Program-made: the position numbers and the translations under genes | Notes under the pieces: model-generated | Seen by the model: only the letters and a program-made list of their open reading frames with translations | Database searches by the model: none | Told to the model about the DNA's origin: nothing | Part shown: one piece after another, positions 43,640 through 51,412 of the stretch | How the letters are laid out: each line of letters opens with the position of its first letter | Numbering within the stretch: position 1 is the first letter of the stretch | NCBI GenBank assembly: GCA_049975065.1 | Contig: JBNGDN010000001.1 | Length of the DNA stretch: 64,000 nucleotides | Source: Hydrogenovibrio sp049975065 | Lineage (GTDB): Bacteria > Pseudomonadota > Gammaproteobacteria > Thiomicrospirales > Thiomicrospiraceae | Direction: 5' to 3' (one strand)

Positions 43640-44290
43640 ATGCCTAATATTAACCTTGAGCAAGCCAGAGAGCTGTTAAGTGCATTGGAAAACGGCCAGT
43701 ATGACGAGGCCTCGAAAACGCTGGATGCCATTATCGCAACGAGAGATGCCAAATTATTGGGTCAGGTGGAGGAAATCGCACAAAATTTGCACGATACGCT
43801 GGAGTCATTTGGCAGTGATGCCATGCTTCTGCAACACACCAAACACGGCTTGCCCGATGCCTCGGAACGGTTGCAATATGTGATTGAAACCACGGAAGAA
43901 GCCAGTAACAAAACCCTTTCAGCAGCGGAAAATATCGTTGCGCTGTTGGAAACCATGGAATCGAAAGCCCTAGACGATGACATGAAAGAATGGATTGCCG
44001 AAGCGCAGACGCAGGTTACCGACATTATGATGGCGCAGTCATTTCAAGATTTGACCGGTCAGGTTTTGAATCGTGTCATTATGTTGGTAACCAGTCTGGA
44101 ACAAAGTCTGGTGGAGCTGATTGAAAAGTCGGGCATTGAGCTGGCGGCGATTCCGGATACACGAACGGACGAGCAGCGCAAAGCCGATGAAATGAAAGGC
44201 GTCGGTCCGAACGTCACCCGTGAAAGCCAAAAAGGCGCGGTTCAGTCACAGGATGACGTGGATGATTTGCTGGGTGAATTGGGGATTTAA
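43640..44290 (+). CDS. cheZ: CheY-P phosphatase CheZ
   Basis: CheZ dephosphorylates CheY-P. The long helical protein has the catalytic motif AQSFQDLTGQVLNRV (the glutamine that attacks CheY-P lies here) and the C-terminal CheY-tethering peptide DDVDDLLGELGI. AGGAGG stands close before the ATG. Its TAA stop is part of the TTAACCCG end of repeat element C. It has 216 residues. Confidence 0.95.
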   Translation: MPNINLEQARELLSALENGQYDEASKTLDAIIATRDAKLLGQVEEIAQNLHDTLESFGSDAMLLQHTKHGLPDASERLQYVIETTEEASNKTLSAAENIVALLETMESKALDDDMKEWIAEAQTQVTDIMMAQSFQDLTGQVLNRVIMLVTSLEQSLVELIEKSGIELAAIPDTRTDEQRKADEMKGVGPNVTRESQKGAVQSQDDVDDLLGELGI

Positions 44291-44454
44291 CCCGACTATT
44301 TCACAAATTTGCACGGATATTGTTCTCTCTTTACCTTTATAAGATGATTTTTCAACAGACGTCTTTGGATGTTGAGACATCTGTGCCCTGCGTAATCTCA
44401 GCCTAAATTCATGAATCGAAGAACCAAGGGTAAATATTCTGGCGTTCGGGTTAA
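44287..44454 (+). repeat. Intergenic repeat element, copy C (divergent)
   Basis: The ends match the family: TTAACCCGACTATTTCACAAATTTGC on the left half and CGTTCGGGTTAA on the right. The interior is unlike copies A, B and D and holds its own inverted repeat (CAGACGTCTTTGG...GACATCTG). It may be an old copy or one with a replaced core. It starts on the cheZ stop codon. Confidence 0.6.
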
Positions 44455-44640
44455 ATGGTCGTATTTACGTGCAGAAATGTCTCGGTGTTGCTGAAAGCAT
44501 TCGAATGAGGACTTTGGCCGTGATTGGTTTTTTTATGGCATAATGATTGCTTTAGTCTATTCATTCAATAACTCTTTCAGTCTGGATGACGAAAACTTGG
44601 CACCAGACTCGATAGAATAGACTCAAAAGAGGGTGACGTT
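44455..44640. promoter_or_regulatory. Upstream region of cheA
   Basis: Non-coding region after element C. A CATAAT box at 44539-44544 with TTGGCC about 19 bp upstream is a weak promoter candidate. GAGGGTGA before the GTG is the cheA ribosome binding site. Confidence 0.4.
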
Positions 44641-46602
44641 GTGGATGAGGATATTTTACAGGACTTCTTAGTTGAAGCCTCCGAGCTGGTCGAACAACTG
44701 GATGAACAATTGGTTTCGCTGGAAAACTCGCCATCCGATTCGGATTTACTCAATGCGATTTTTCGTGGTTTCCATACAATCAAAGGCGGTGCGGGCTTTT
44801 TGGGCGTAACACCATTGGTCGAAGTCTGTCATCGTGCTGAAAATGTGTTCGATAAAATTCGCAATGGTGATGTGAACTACGACTCAAATGCTGCGGACAT
44901 TATTATGCGGGCATTTGACGTCATCAGCGATTACATTCAAGAACTGAACGATGGTGCCCGTGAACTGGAAGAGGCTGATTCAGGGCTTTTGTCTGAGTTG
45001 GATGGCCTGGCAAAGGGCAACAGCGCAGGCGTGGCTGAACCGGCAAAAGATTCAACCAGCGATGAGGCACCCGATGTGAAGTTGGAGCTGCCAGAAGGCG
45101 CAGATCCAGACGGTGATATTTCCGATGATGAATTTGAAGCCCTGCTCAGTCAACGAGATGCTTTAATGGGCGGAGAAGCCGCCGCATCGACCGAACCCAA
45201 GCTGGAGCTGCCGGAAGGGGTGGATCCGGATGGTGATATTACGGATGAAGAGTTTGAAGCTTTATTGAATCAACGAGATTTGATTGATCCGGGTGAGGCG
45301 TCGGCCGCGCCAGCCGCGTCTGAGCCGAAAAAGACGGAAATGACCAAGCCTGCCGAACCTCCGAAACCGGCTCCTGCGCCCGCCGCGGCTCCCAAGCCGA
45401 AGGCGTCTGATGAAAAAGCACAACCTAAAAATGCCAATACGGAATCTACAGTGCGGGTGGATACGCGCCGTCTTGACGAAATCATGAACTTGGTTGGCGA
45501 GTTGGTGTTGGTGCGAAACCGCCTTTTAACGTTGCGATCCAGTGAAGATTCTGAAGAAGAACTGTCCAATGCTGTGGCGAACTTGGATCATGTGACAACG
45601 GATTTGCAAGCCTCTGTGATGAAAACGCGGATGCAGCCAGTTAAAAAAGTGTTTGGGCGTTTCCCGCGCGTGGTGCGTGATTTGGCGCGTAAACTGGGCA
45701 AAGAAATTGATCTAGAGCTGAAAGGCGAAGAAACCGATCTCGATAAAAACCTGGTCGAGGCCTTGGCAGACCCATTGGTGCATTTGGTTCGAAACTCAGT
45801 GGATCACGGTATTGAAATGCCGGATGAGCGAGAATTGGCCAATAAACCCCGAAACGGCACCGTTATTTTGGCGGCAGAGCAGGAAGGCGATCATATTTTG
45901 CTGTCCATTACCGATGACGGCAAAGGAATGGATCCGGATAAGTTACGTCGTAAAGCGGTTGAAAAAGGCATGATGGATGAAGTCTCAGCCAATCAACTGG
46001 ACGATAAGGCCGCTTTCGAATTGATTATGTCGGCGGGCTTTTCCATGGCGGATAAAATCAGCGACATTTCCGGACGGGGCGTCGGCATGGATGTGGTCAA
46101 GAATATGATCACCAAACTCAATGGCAGTGTGGACATTCATTCCGTATTGGGTGAGGGAACCCAGATCAGTATTCGCGTGCCTTTGACGCTGGCGATTTTA
46201 CCCACCCTGATGGTGTCTTTTAATCACGATAGCTATGCCATTCCGTTGACGAGTGTGCAAGAAATTTTTGATTATGATGCGTCTCAGGTCAATCGTATCG
46301 ACGGTCAGGTGATGGTTCGATTGCGAGACAAAAGCGTGCCATTACTGTTTTTATCGGAGTGGCTCTCTCCCGACATCATTAAAGAGAATTACGAAGGTGA
46401 TAAGGTGGTGATTGTCTCCATCGGCAATCAGCGCGCCGGTCTGGTTGTGGATCAGGTTAATGGTCAGGAAGAGGTGGTGATCAAGCCGCTTGGCGTGATG
46501 ATGAAGCATTTGGAAGGGTATGCCGGTGCGACCATCACGGGAAATGGTAACATTGCTTTGATTCTGGATTTGCCTGGCGTGATTCAACGCTTTCAATATT
46601 AA
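44641..46602 (+). CDS. cheA: Chemotaxis histidine kinase CheA with an internal tandem repeat
   Basis: CheA phosphorylates CheY and CheB. The Hpt domain (phosphorylated His45 in FHTIKGGAGF) covers residues 1-105. Residues 147-173 and 187-213 are two copies of an acidic KLELPEG-DPDGDI-EFEALL-QRD unit with a 40-residue period. A Pro/Ala-rich linker follows, then dimerisation, ATPase (VDHGIEMP, DDGKGMD, GRGVGMDVV) and CheW-like P5 domains. I see no ordinary P2 (CheY-binding) domain; the repeats stand in its place. The start is a GTG. Confidence 0.95.
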   Translation: MDEDILQDFLVEASELVEQLDEQLVSLENSPSDSDLLNAIFRGFHTIKGGAGFLGVTPLVEVCHRAENVFDKIRNGDVNYDSNAADIIMRAFDVISDYIQELNDGARELEEADSGLLSELDGLAKGNSAGVAEPAKDSTSDEAPDVKLELPEGADPDGDISDDEFEALLSQRDALMGGEAAASTEPKLELPEGVDPDGDITDEEFEALLNQRDLIDPGEASAAPAASEPKKTEMTKPAEPPKPAPAPAAAPKPKASDEKAQPKNANTESTVRVDTRRLDEIMNLVGELVLVRNRLLTLRSSEDSEEELSNAVANLDHVTTDLQASVMKTRMQPVKKVFGRFPRVVRDLARKLGKEIDLELKGEETDLDKNLVEALADPLVHLVRNSVDHGIEMPDERELANKPRNGTVILAAEQEGDHILLSITDDGKGMDPDKLRRKAVEKGMMDEVSANQLDDKAAFELIMSAGFSMADKISDISGRGVGMDVVKNMITKLNGSVDIHSVLGEGTQISIRVPLTLAILPTLMVSFNHDSYAIPLTSVQEIFDYDASQVNRIDGQVMVRLRDKSVPLLFLSEWLSPDIIKENYEGDKVVIVSIGNQRAGLVVDQVNGQEEVVIKPLGVMMKHLEGYAGATITGNGNIALILDLPGVIQRFQY

Positions 46603-46619
46603 TTAGGGGAGGCTTGGTA

Positions 46620-47126
46620 ATGACAAGTGAGGGAAGTTTGACTTCAACCAATCAGTTGCTGGATGGTGTGATTACCGATGATGAGGAACAATATTCCGGC
46701 CCGAGCATACGTTGTGTGATGTTCGAACTGGATTCGGAAGTCTATGGCATTAATGTCAAGAAAGTACGTGAAGTATTGCGTGTTGGCGCTATCCGTAAAG
46801 TAGAGGGTTCCGCTCATAATGTGCTTGGCGTCATTAATGTGCGCGGCGTTATTGTAACGGTGGTGGATACACGTGCCACTTATGGTTTGCTCAGCAAGCC
46901 GGTGGATGAGCTGTCCCGCATTATTATCGTTGAACTGGATACCGACAACACCGTAGGGATGATGGTGGATTGCGTTATGGAAGTCAAAGACATTCCTGAA
47001 AAGAAATTTGAAGCCATGTCGGCCACCAAAGAGGGAGCCTCACGTTATCTACAAGGCATAGCGCATTTCAATGGTGATGTGATTATTCTGATTGATGTGG
47101 ACAGTATGTTCGCAGGCAAAACCTAG
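46620..47126 (+). CDS. cheW: Chemotaxis coupling protein CheW
   Basis: Couples receptors to CheA. The CheW domain starts near residue 29 (IRCVMFELDSEVYGINVKKVREVLR) and includes LGVINVRGVIVTVVDTR and VGMMVDCVMEVKDI. GGGGAGG lies 7 nt before the ATG at 46620, and cheA ends 17 bp upstream, so it is probably the CheW that serves this CheA. It has 168 residues. Confidence 0.95.
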   Translation: MTSEGSLTSTNQLLDGVITDDEEQYSGPSIRCVMFELDSEVYGINVKKVREVLRVGAIRKVEGSAHNVLGVINVRGVIVTVVDTRATYGLLSKPVDELSRIIIVELDTDNTVGMMVDCVMEVKDIPEKKFEAMSATKEGASRYLQGIAHFNGDVIILIDVDSMFAGKT

Positions 47127-47144
47127 CTGATCATTCGAGCCATT

Positions 47145-47176
47145 CAAACGCCCAGGCCTGGGCGTTTTCTGTTTTT
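47145..47176. terminator. Terminator hairpin built on the CCAGGCCTGG palindrome
   Basis: AAACGCCCAGG/CCTGGGCGTTT is a perfect 22-bp inverted repeat with no spare loop, followed by TTCTGTTTTTT on the plus strand. It lies between convergent cheW and fhlB and probably stops both transcripts, mainly cheW. Confidence 0.75.
47152..47161. repeat. CCAGGCCTGG palindrome, copy 19
   Basis: Forms the centre of the cheW/fhlB terminator. Confidence 0.95.
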
Positions 47177-47218
47177 TGCTGTTAAGCACACATCTGCGGC
47201 ATATGAAACGGCCGCTCA

Positions 47219-47509
47219 TTATTCCGCAGGTTTGGGCATTTCTTTATCGGAGATTTGATAAGCAAAGATCAAAACCTGCACCACCGCTTCGTAAAGAAGC
47301 TCCGGTATTTCCTGGTCCAGTTCTACTTGCGCCAGTAAGGCAACGAGATCGTGGTCTTCCTTGATTGGGATATTGTGTTCTTGCGCCAGTTTAATGATTT
47401 GCTCGGCGATCTGTCCAGAGCCTTTTGCAGAGACTTTGGGCGCGGATTGACCATCATACTCAAGTGAAATAGCGACTTTATCGTTAAGCGTGATGGGGGG
47501 ATTTGACAT
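47219..47509 (-). CDS. fhlB: FhlB: FlhB C-terminal-domain homologue
   Basis: A 96-residue stand-alone protein resembling the cytoplasmic C-terminal domain of FlhB without the membrane part. AISLEYDGQSAPKVSAKGSGQIAEQIIKLAQEHNIPI parallels the FlhB segment after the cleavage site, and ELLYEAVVQVLIFAYQI its C-terminus. The NPTH cleavage motif is absent, as expected for FhlB. Such proteins accompany fliK in many bacteria and may support export switching. The start at 47509 (MSNPPITL) is preferred over a longer hydrophobic extension. Confidence 0.85.
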   Translation of the reverse strand: MSNPPITLNDKVAISLEYDGQSAPKVSAKGSGQIAEQIIKLAQEHNIPIKEDHDLVALLAQVELDQEIPELLYEAVVQVLIFAYQISDKEMPKPAE

Positions 47510-47574
47510 AACGTCCGATGCGGCAAAAGTGTGGCACAATAATGAAAAAAACCACAATAGCGGCTTTTTAAAAA

Positions 47575-47853
47575 TCAGGCCAGTTTAAGCTTTTCGGTTA
47601 GACCCAGCTTGGACGCGCCGGTAGTGATGGATTCGCTGGGCGATTGCCACAACACATTCTTCTGTTTCTCGACAGCGTCTTTAACCAGTATCAAAAGTGC
47701 CTGCAAGCCAGCCGTGTCAATGGATTCAACGTTGCTCGCATTAATTTTAAAGGTATCTGCTTCCGCCAGAAAGGCCATTTTTAAATTGCCATAATGCTCT
47801 TCAATATGATGAATGGTTAAGCTTTCGGGAAGGTCAATCACATATTCACTCAT
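47575..47853 (-). CDS. STAS-domain protein
   Basis: A 92-residue single STAS domain (anti-sigma-factor-antagonist fold). The conserved loop IDTAGLQALL has Thr in place of the usual phosphorylated Ser. AAAGG precedes the ATG. It is flanked by cheY and fhlB on the same strand and may tune chemotaxis or flagellar signalling, as STAS proteins in some chemotaxis operons do. No cognate kinase or phosphatase gene is seen here. Confidence 0.85.
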   Translation of the reverse strand: MSEYVIDLPESLTIHHIEEHYGNLKMAFLAEADTFKINASNVESIDTAGLQALLILVKDAVEKQKNVLWQSPSESITTGASKLGLTEKLKLA

Positions 47854-47893
47854 TTCAGTACCTTTAACGTTGACACGGCTTGAAGCTGAAAAA

Positions 47894-48256
47894 TTATAAA
47901 ACTCTGTTAATCACAGACAGGAGTTTTTCAGGGCTGAAGGGTTTGACAATCCACCCAGTTGCGCCAGCTTCTTTGCCTTTGGTTTTCATGTCGCCAGAGG
48001 ATTCGGTTGTTAAGCACAAAATCGGTGTGAATTTATAATTGGGCAAGGTGCCTCTGACGGCTTGTATCAATTCGATACCGTTCATATTCGGCATGTTGAT
48101 GTCGGTGACAATCAAATCGAATTGCTCTTTCTTGGCGATGTCGAGTGCTATGACACCGTCTTCGGCTTCGGTCACGTCATGACCGGCAGACTTGAGGGAC
48201 ATACTGACCATTTGACGCATGGATTTAGAATCATCAACCGCGAGGATTTTAGACAT
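47894..48256 (-). CDS. cheY: CheY-like receiver-domain protein
   Basis: A second receiver-only protein, 120 residues. It has the acidic pocket AVDDSKSMRQM, phospho-acceptor Asp in LIVTDINMPNMNG, Thr in LCLTTESSG and Lys in GWIVKPFSPEKL. It is clearly different from the CheY at 43.1 kb (AVDDS versus VVDDF) and could be a phosphate sink or act in a separate pathway with the adjacent CheW. Confidence 0.93.
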   Translation of the reverse strand: MSKILAVDDSKSMRQMVSMSLKSAGHDVTEAEDGVIALDIAKKEQFDLIVTDINMPNMNGIELIQAVRGTLPNYKFTPILCLTTESSGDMKTKGKEAGATGWIVKPFSPEKLLSVINRVL

Positions 48257-48304
48257 TATTACTTCTCACTTTCTTAACACTTGAAATTGGCTGTAATTAT
48301 ACAA

Positions 48305-48835
48305 TTATTCGTCAATATGAAGGCTTTTTTTGATTTCGGATAGGATTCCGGTGGAAACCAGCTCATCCACATGGAGGACAATGACCATTTTATCGCCGAC
48401 AGTGGCCAGACCCTTGACATATTCCGTATGAATTGTGCCATTCATTTCAGGAGACATCTGCAAGCTTCCGAGATCAATGCCATGAACATCGGAGACACCA
48501 TCCACAACAATACCTATAATTTTCTGGGTCGAAGAGGACTCATCGTGGGCACGCAAAATAATCACGACCGTGCTTTCGTCATAAGTGACTTCGGACAGAT
48601 TGAAGCGCACTCTGAGATCCACAACCGGAACCACCGCACCACGCAGATTAATCACGCCCATGACATAATCCGGCGCATTGGGAATGGAGGTGGTTCTTTC
48701 CCAGCCTTTGATTTCTTGAACGCGAAGAATGTCTACACCATATTCTTCGCCGCCGAGAATGAAGCTCAGGATTTGGTCGTCCGTCCCGTCTTTCTCGTCA
48801 ATTTGATCCTGTAGGGCGTCTAATTCAGCACTCAT
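48305..48835 (-). CDS. cheW: CheW-family coupling protein
   Basis: A CheW domain covers almost the whole length (FILGGEEYGVDILRVQEIKGW, YVMGVINLRGAVVPVVDLRVRF, GIVVDGVSDVHGI). It resembles the orphan CheW at 23.2 kb. I use ATG 48835 because a TATAAT box at 48865-48860 puts the likely transcript start at the upstream ATG 48853. It opens the minus-strand run cheW-cheY-STAS-fhlB. Confidence 0.93.
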   Translation of the reverse strand: MSAELDALQDQIDEKDGTDDQILSFILGGEEYGVDILRVQEIKGWERTTSIPNAPDYVMGVINLRGAVVPVVDLRVRFNLSEVTYDESTVVIILRAHDESSSTQKIIGIVVDGVSDVHGIDLGSLQMSPEMNGTIHTEYVKGLATVGDKMVIVLHVDELVSTGILSEIKKSLHIDE

Positions 48836-48979
48836 GTGATTTTTTAGCCTCATATCTTCATTATAAATTGCAGTCGTAAAAATTTAAGCCACCTCTGATT
48901 CGATCAGAAGTGGCTGTAGATGTTCACTGAACTCAATGCTTAGGTTAAGTTAACTGATTTGCGTAAAAAATTCTAGCAT
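48836..48979 (-). promoter_or_regulatory. Promoter region of the cheW-cheY-STAS-fhlB run
   Basis: On the minus strand TATAAT (48865-48860) lies upstream of cheW. A -35 region about 17 bp earlier is only weakly matched (TTAAAT-like). The rest is AT-rich. It continues into repeat element D. Confidence 0.45.
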
Positions 48980-49182
48980 TTAACCACAATATTTTACAAA
49001 TCTACCCGAGATGGCACAGAGCCTTGCTTTCACAAATTAAATTTTTCAGTCGGCCGCATTCGTGGATACGACGATTCTTCATAAGCTTCCTTGTGAAAAC
49101 AAGTTTCTGCGCGATCATGGTGTAGATTTATAAAATTTCCAGAGTCATAAAGTTACTACCGTTTTATGAAATATCGGGTTAA
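48980..49182 (-). repeat. Intergenic repeat element, copy D (inverted, extended end)
   Basis: Opposite orientation to copies A-C. Read on the minus strand it contains GCGCAGAAACTTGTTTTCAC followed by AAGG, and CGTATCCACGAATGCGGCCG followed by ACTGA, nearly as in copy A. The fliK-side end carries TTAACCCGATATTTCATAAA and then, about 40 bp inside, a second end-like sequence (GAAATTTTATAAATCTAC), as if one end had been duplicated. The other end is TTAACCACAATATTTTACAA. It lies in the 405-bp gap between fliK and cheW. Confidence 0.8.
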
Positions 49183-49240
49183 CGGCCAGTCGATAAGACG
49201 CAAAAATCAAGCCAAAATGGTTGGCGCAGACGGTTGAGTC

Positions 49241-50338
49241 TCAAACATGCAGGTCAATGAGAGCGACTTTTTGTGCTTCAGGATGACTTTGTGGCTTCTG
49301 TTGGGTGATGAAAAGTTGTTTCAGTGGGATTCCGGCTTGACGAAACCCTTCTTCCAAAAGCGGCATTCGATTTTCAAGCAGGCTGGTCAATTGTGCGTTG
49401 TCCGCCCAGAGGCTGGCTGAAATATCCTCATCCATCAACAGCAGCTTGCTGGACATTTCCCCTTCCGTTAAATGCAGGTTGACAATGACTTCCCAGAAGG
49501 TTGGCTGGGTCTGGGTTTGTTTGCGAATATCAATGGCCACTTCTTCAATGAATGGGTTGGGTTGCAGCGGCAGTTGAATGCTCATAAGGTTGGGGTTTTC
49601 AATAGCCTGAATTTGTTTAAGCGTGATTTGGCTAAGGGTTTGTGTCAACAATTTAGACAGTTTGGGCAGTTCGGCGGCCTCGGTTTTGGCGGCTTGGCTG
49701 GTTGTGGCTTGTTGGGTGATTTGCAGCAGCTGCAATAAACGGGCTTTCAAGTCCCCCTGAACGGGTTTCTGGGATTTGGCCAGTTGGTTTTCCATAAACA
49801 GTCCGCTGGCAAGTAATTGGTTTTTCAATTCTTTTGCACTGGTCTGAGCCGAAGGTTTGAATAATTGATCAAACAGTGCGTTCAGTTGCGCTTGCAGGTT
49901 GGCAGGAAGTAAACCGGTCTGACTTAAGAATACAAGTTGTTGCAACCCCTGGTTTATCGGCATTTGCTGCGGTAATAATTGTCGATAGGCATTTTGAAGG
50001 ATCTGTTGTGTATTGGCCTGCGAAGAAGGGGGTGGCGGTGGCGACTGAATTTGAAGTACGACATTCGGGGTGGTCTGGGTGACTTTGACCGGCACACTCT
50101 TGCCCGCTTCCAGCGGTTGTTGGGTGGTCGCCGTTAAGTTGCGACCGGCCAGGTTGAAGTTGACCTGATTACCATCCGTTTTGGTGATGGTTATGGCAAA
50201 GGTTTTCCCCAGCGTAAGCTTGATGTCTTGCGCGGAGGCCTGGCTAAGATTGAGAAGACCGCTGGTTTGAGTTGTCGTCGGGCTGAGTGCCATAGCCGTC
50301 CTTAAATTGTTTGGAAAGGTGAAAGCATTCATGCTCAT
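49241..50338 (-). CDS. fliK: Flagellar hook-length control protein FliK
   Basis: FliK measures hook length and triggers the FlhB switch. The protein is Gln/Leu/Thr-rich, with a Pro-rich stretch (SPPPPPSS near residue 100) and a C-terminal Flg_hook domain (about residues 250-345) containing QPTFWEVIVNLHLTEGEMSSKLLL. At 365 residues it is in range. I take ATG 50338; ATG 50332 is equally possible, as neither has a clear ribosome binding site. Its nearness to fhlB fits the known fliK-fhlB pairing. Confidence 0.85.
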   Translation of the reverse strand: MSMNAFTFPNNLRTAMALSPTTTQTSGLLNLSQASAQDIKLTLGKTFAITITKTDGNQVNFNLAGRNLTATTQQPLEAGKSVPVKVTQTTPNVVLQIQSPPPPPSSQANTQQILQNAYRQLLPQQMPINQGLQQLVFLSQTGLLPANLQAQLNALFDQLFKPSAQTSAKELKNQLLASGLFMENQLAKSQKPVQGDLKARLLQLLQITQQATTSQAAKTEAAELPKLSKLLTQTLSQITLKQIQAIENPNLMSIQLPLQPNPFIEEVAIDIRKQTQTQPTFWEVIVNLHLTEGEMSSKLLLMDEDISASLWADNAQLTSLLENRMPLLEEGFRQAGIPLKQLFITQQKPQSHPEAQKVALIDLHV

Positions 50339-50526
50339 AATAATCTGCACACCGAACCTGAAGCAACTATAATTACCGGGCGCAAAAAGGTTGATTGAAA
50401 AAAGGTTAAGTTCGAGCTTAGATAGCCCGGTAGCCCGATGGTAAATACTCGGGTTGGCGGGTCGTGCAATGAATGGTTTGCCCGGAATAGGCGCAAGTTG
50501 TAGTGTTTCAATAAAAGGTATAGGAA

Positions 50527-51357
50527 GTGAATAACGATCGTGAATTCAGTTTTAACGACAAGGATTTTGCACGTGTCAAAACGGTTGTATATGATTTTGC
50601 GGGCATAGACCTGAACGACTCAAAAAAGAATCTGGTTTATAACCGATTGGCCAAGCGGATTCGCTTTTTGGAAATGAATTCCTTTGCCGAGTATCTGGAC
50701 TTTGTGGATCGGGAGGGTGAGGCGGAATTTGTGCATCTTATCAATGCCATTACCACCAATCTAACCTTCTTTTTTCGAGAAAATCATCACTTCGAATACC
50801 TTGCCAACACGGTGATCCCGATGTTGTTAGAGCGCAATAAGACCTCAAAAAAAATTCGAATCTGGTCGGCGGGATGTTCCACCGGAGAGGAGCCTTATTC
50901 CATTGCCATTGTTTTGAAGGAGGCAGTGCCCGCTGGCTGGAATGCGCGTGTTTTGGCGACCGATTTGGATACCAATGTGGTTGAAACCGGACAGGCCGGA
51001 GTGTACAAAATGGATCGCTTGAAAGGGGTGTCGGAAGCGCGCAAAAAACGTTGGTTTTATAAGGGCACCGGTGCTCGTGAAGGTTATGTGCGTGTTAAAC
51101 CGGAGCTGCAGGAAATCATTGATTTTGGGCAAATCAATTTGATGAACGACTGGCCTATAAAAGACAAAGTGGATGTGATTTTTTGCCGCAATGTCGTTAT
51201 TTATTTCGATAAAACCACTCAGGCACGCTTGTTTGATCGCTATGCGAATTTATTGCCGGATGACGGTCATTTGTTTATTGGGCATTCGGAATCCTTATAC
51301 AAAGTCTGCGACCGGTTCGAATTATTAGGGCAGACCATTTATCGCAAAATCCGCTGA
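50527..51357 (+). CDS. cheR: Chemotaxis methyltransferase CheR
   Basis: Methylates glutamates of chemoreceptors using S-adenosylmethionine. The N-terminal helical domain includes the ITTNLTFFFRENHHF segment. The methyltransferase core has IRIWSAGCSTGEEPYSIAI and the FCRNVVIYFD motif near residue 220. The GTG start follows AAAGG. It has 276 residues and precedes cheB by about 55 bp. Confidence 0.96.
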   Translation: MNNDREFSFNDKDFARVKTVVYDFAGIDLNDSKKNLVYNRLAKRIRFLEMNSFAEYLDFVDREGEAEFVHLINAITTNLTFFFRENHHFEYLANTVIPMLLERNKTSKKIRIWSAGCSTGEEPYSIAIVLKEAVPAGWNARVLATDLDTNVVETGQAGVYKMDRLKGVSEARKKRWFYKGTGAREGYVRVKPELQEIIDFGQINLMNDWPIKDKVDVIFCRNVVIYFDKTTQARLFDRYANLLPDDGHLFIGHSESLYKVCDRFELLGQTIYRKIR

Positions 51358-51412
51358 TGATATGGACGTCACCCGTCACATTGAATTATAGAAAAGTAAG
51401 TTGAGTAGTGAA

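Noticed and set aside
49012..49028. Sigma-54-like TGGCAC...TTGCT near the flagellar genes
   Set aside because: Spacing between GG and GC is one base too long, and it lies inside repeat element D with no gene in the right direction.
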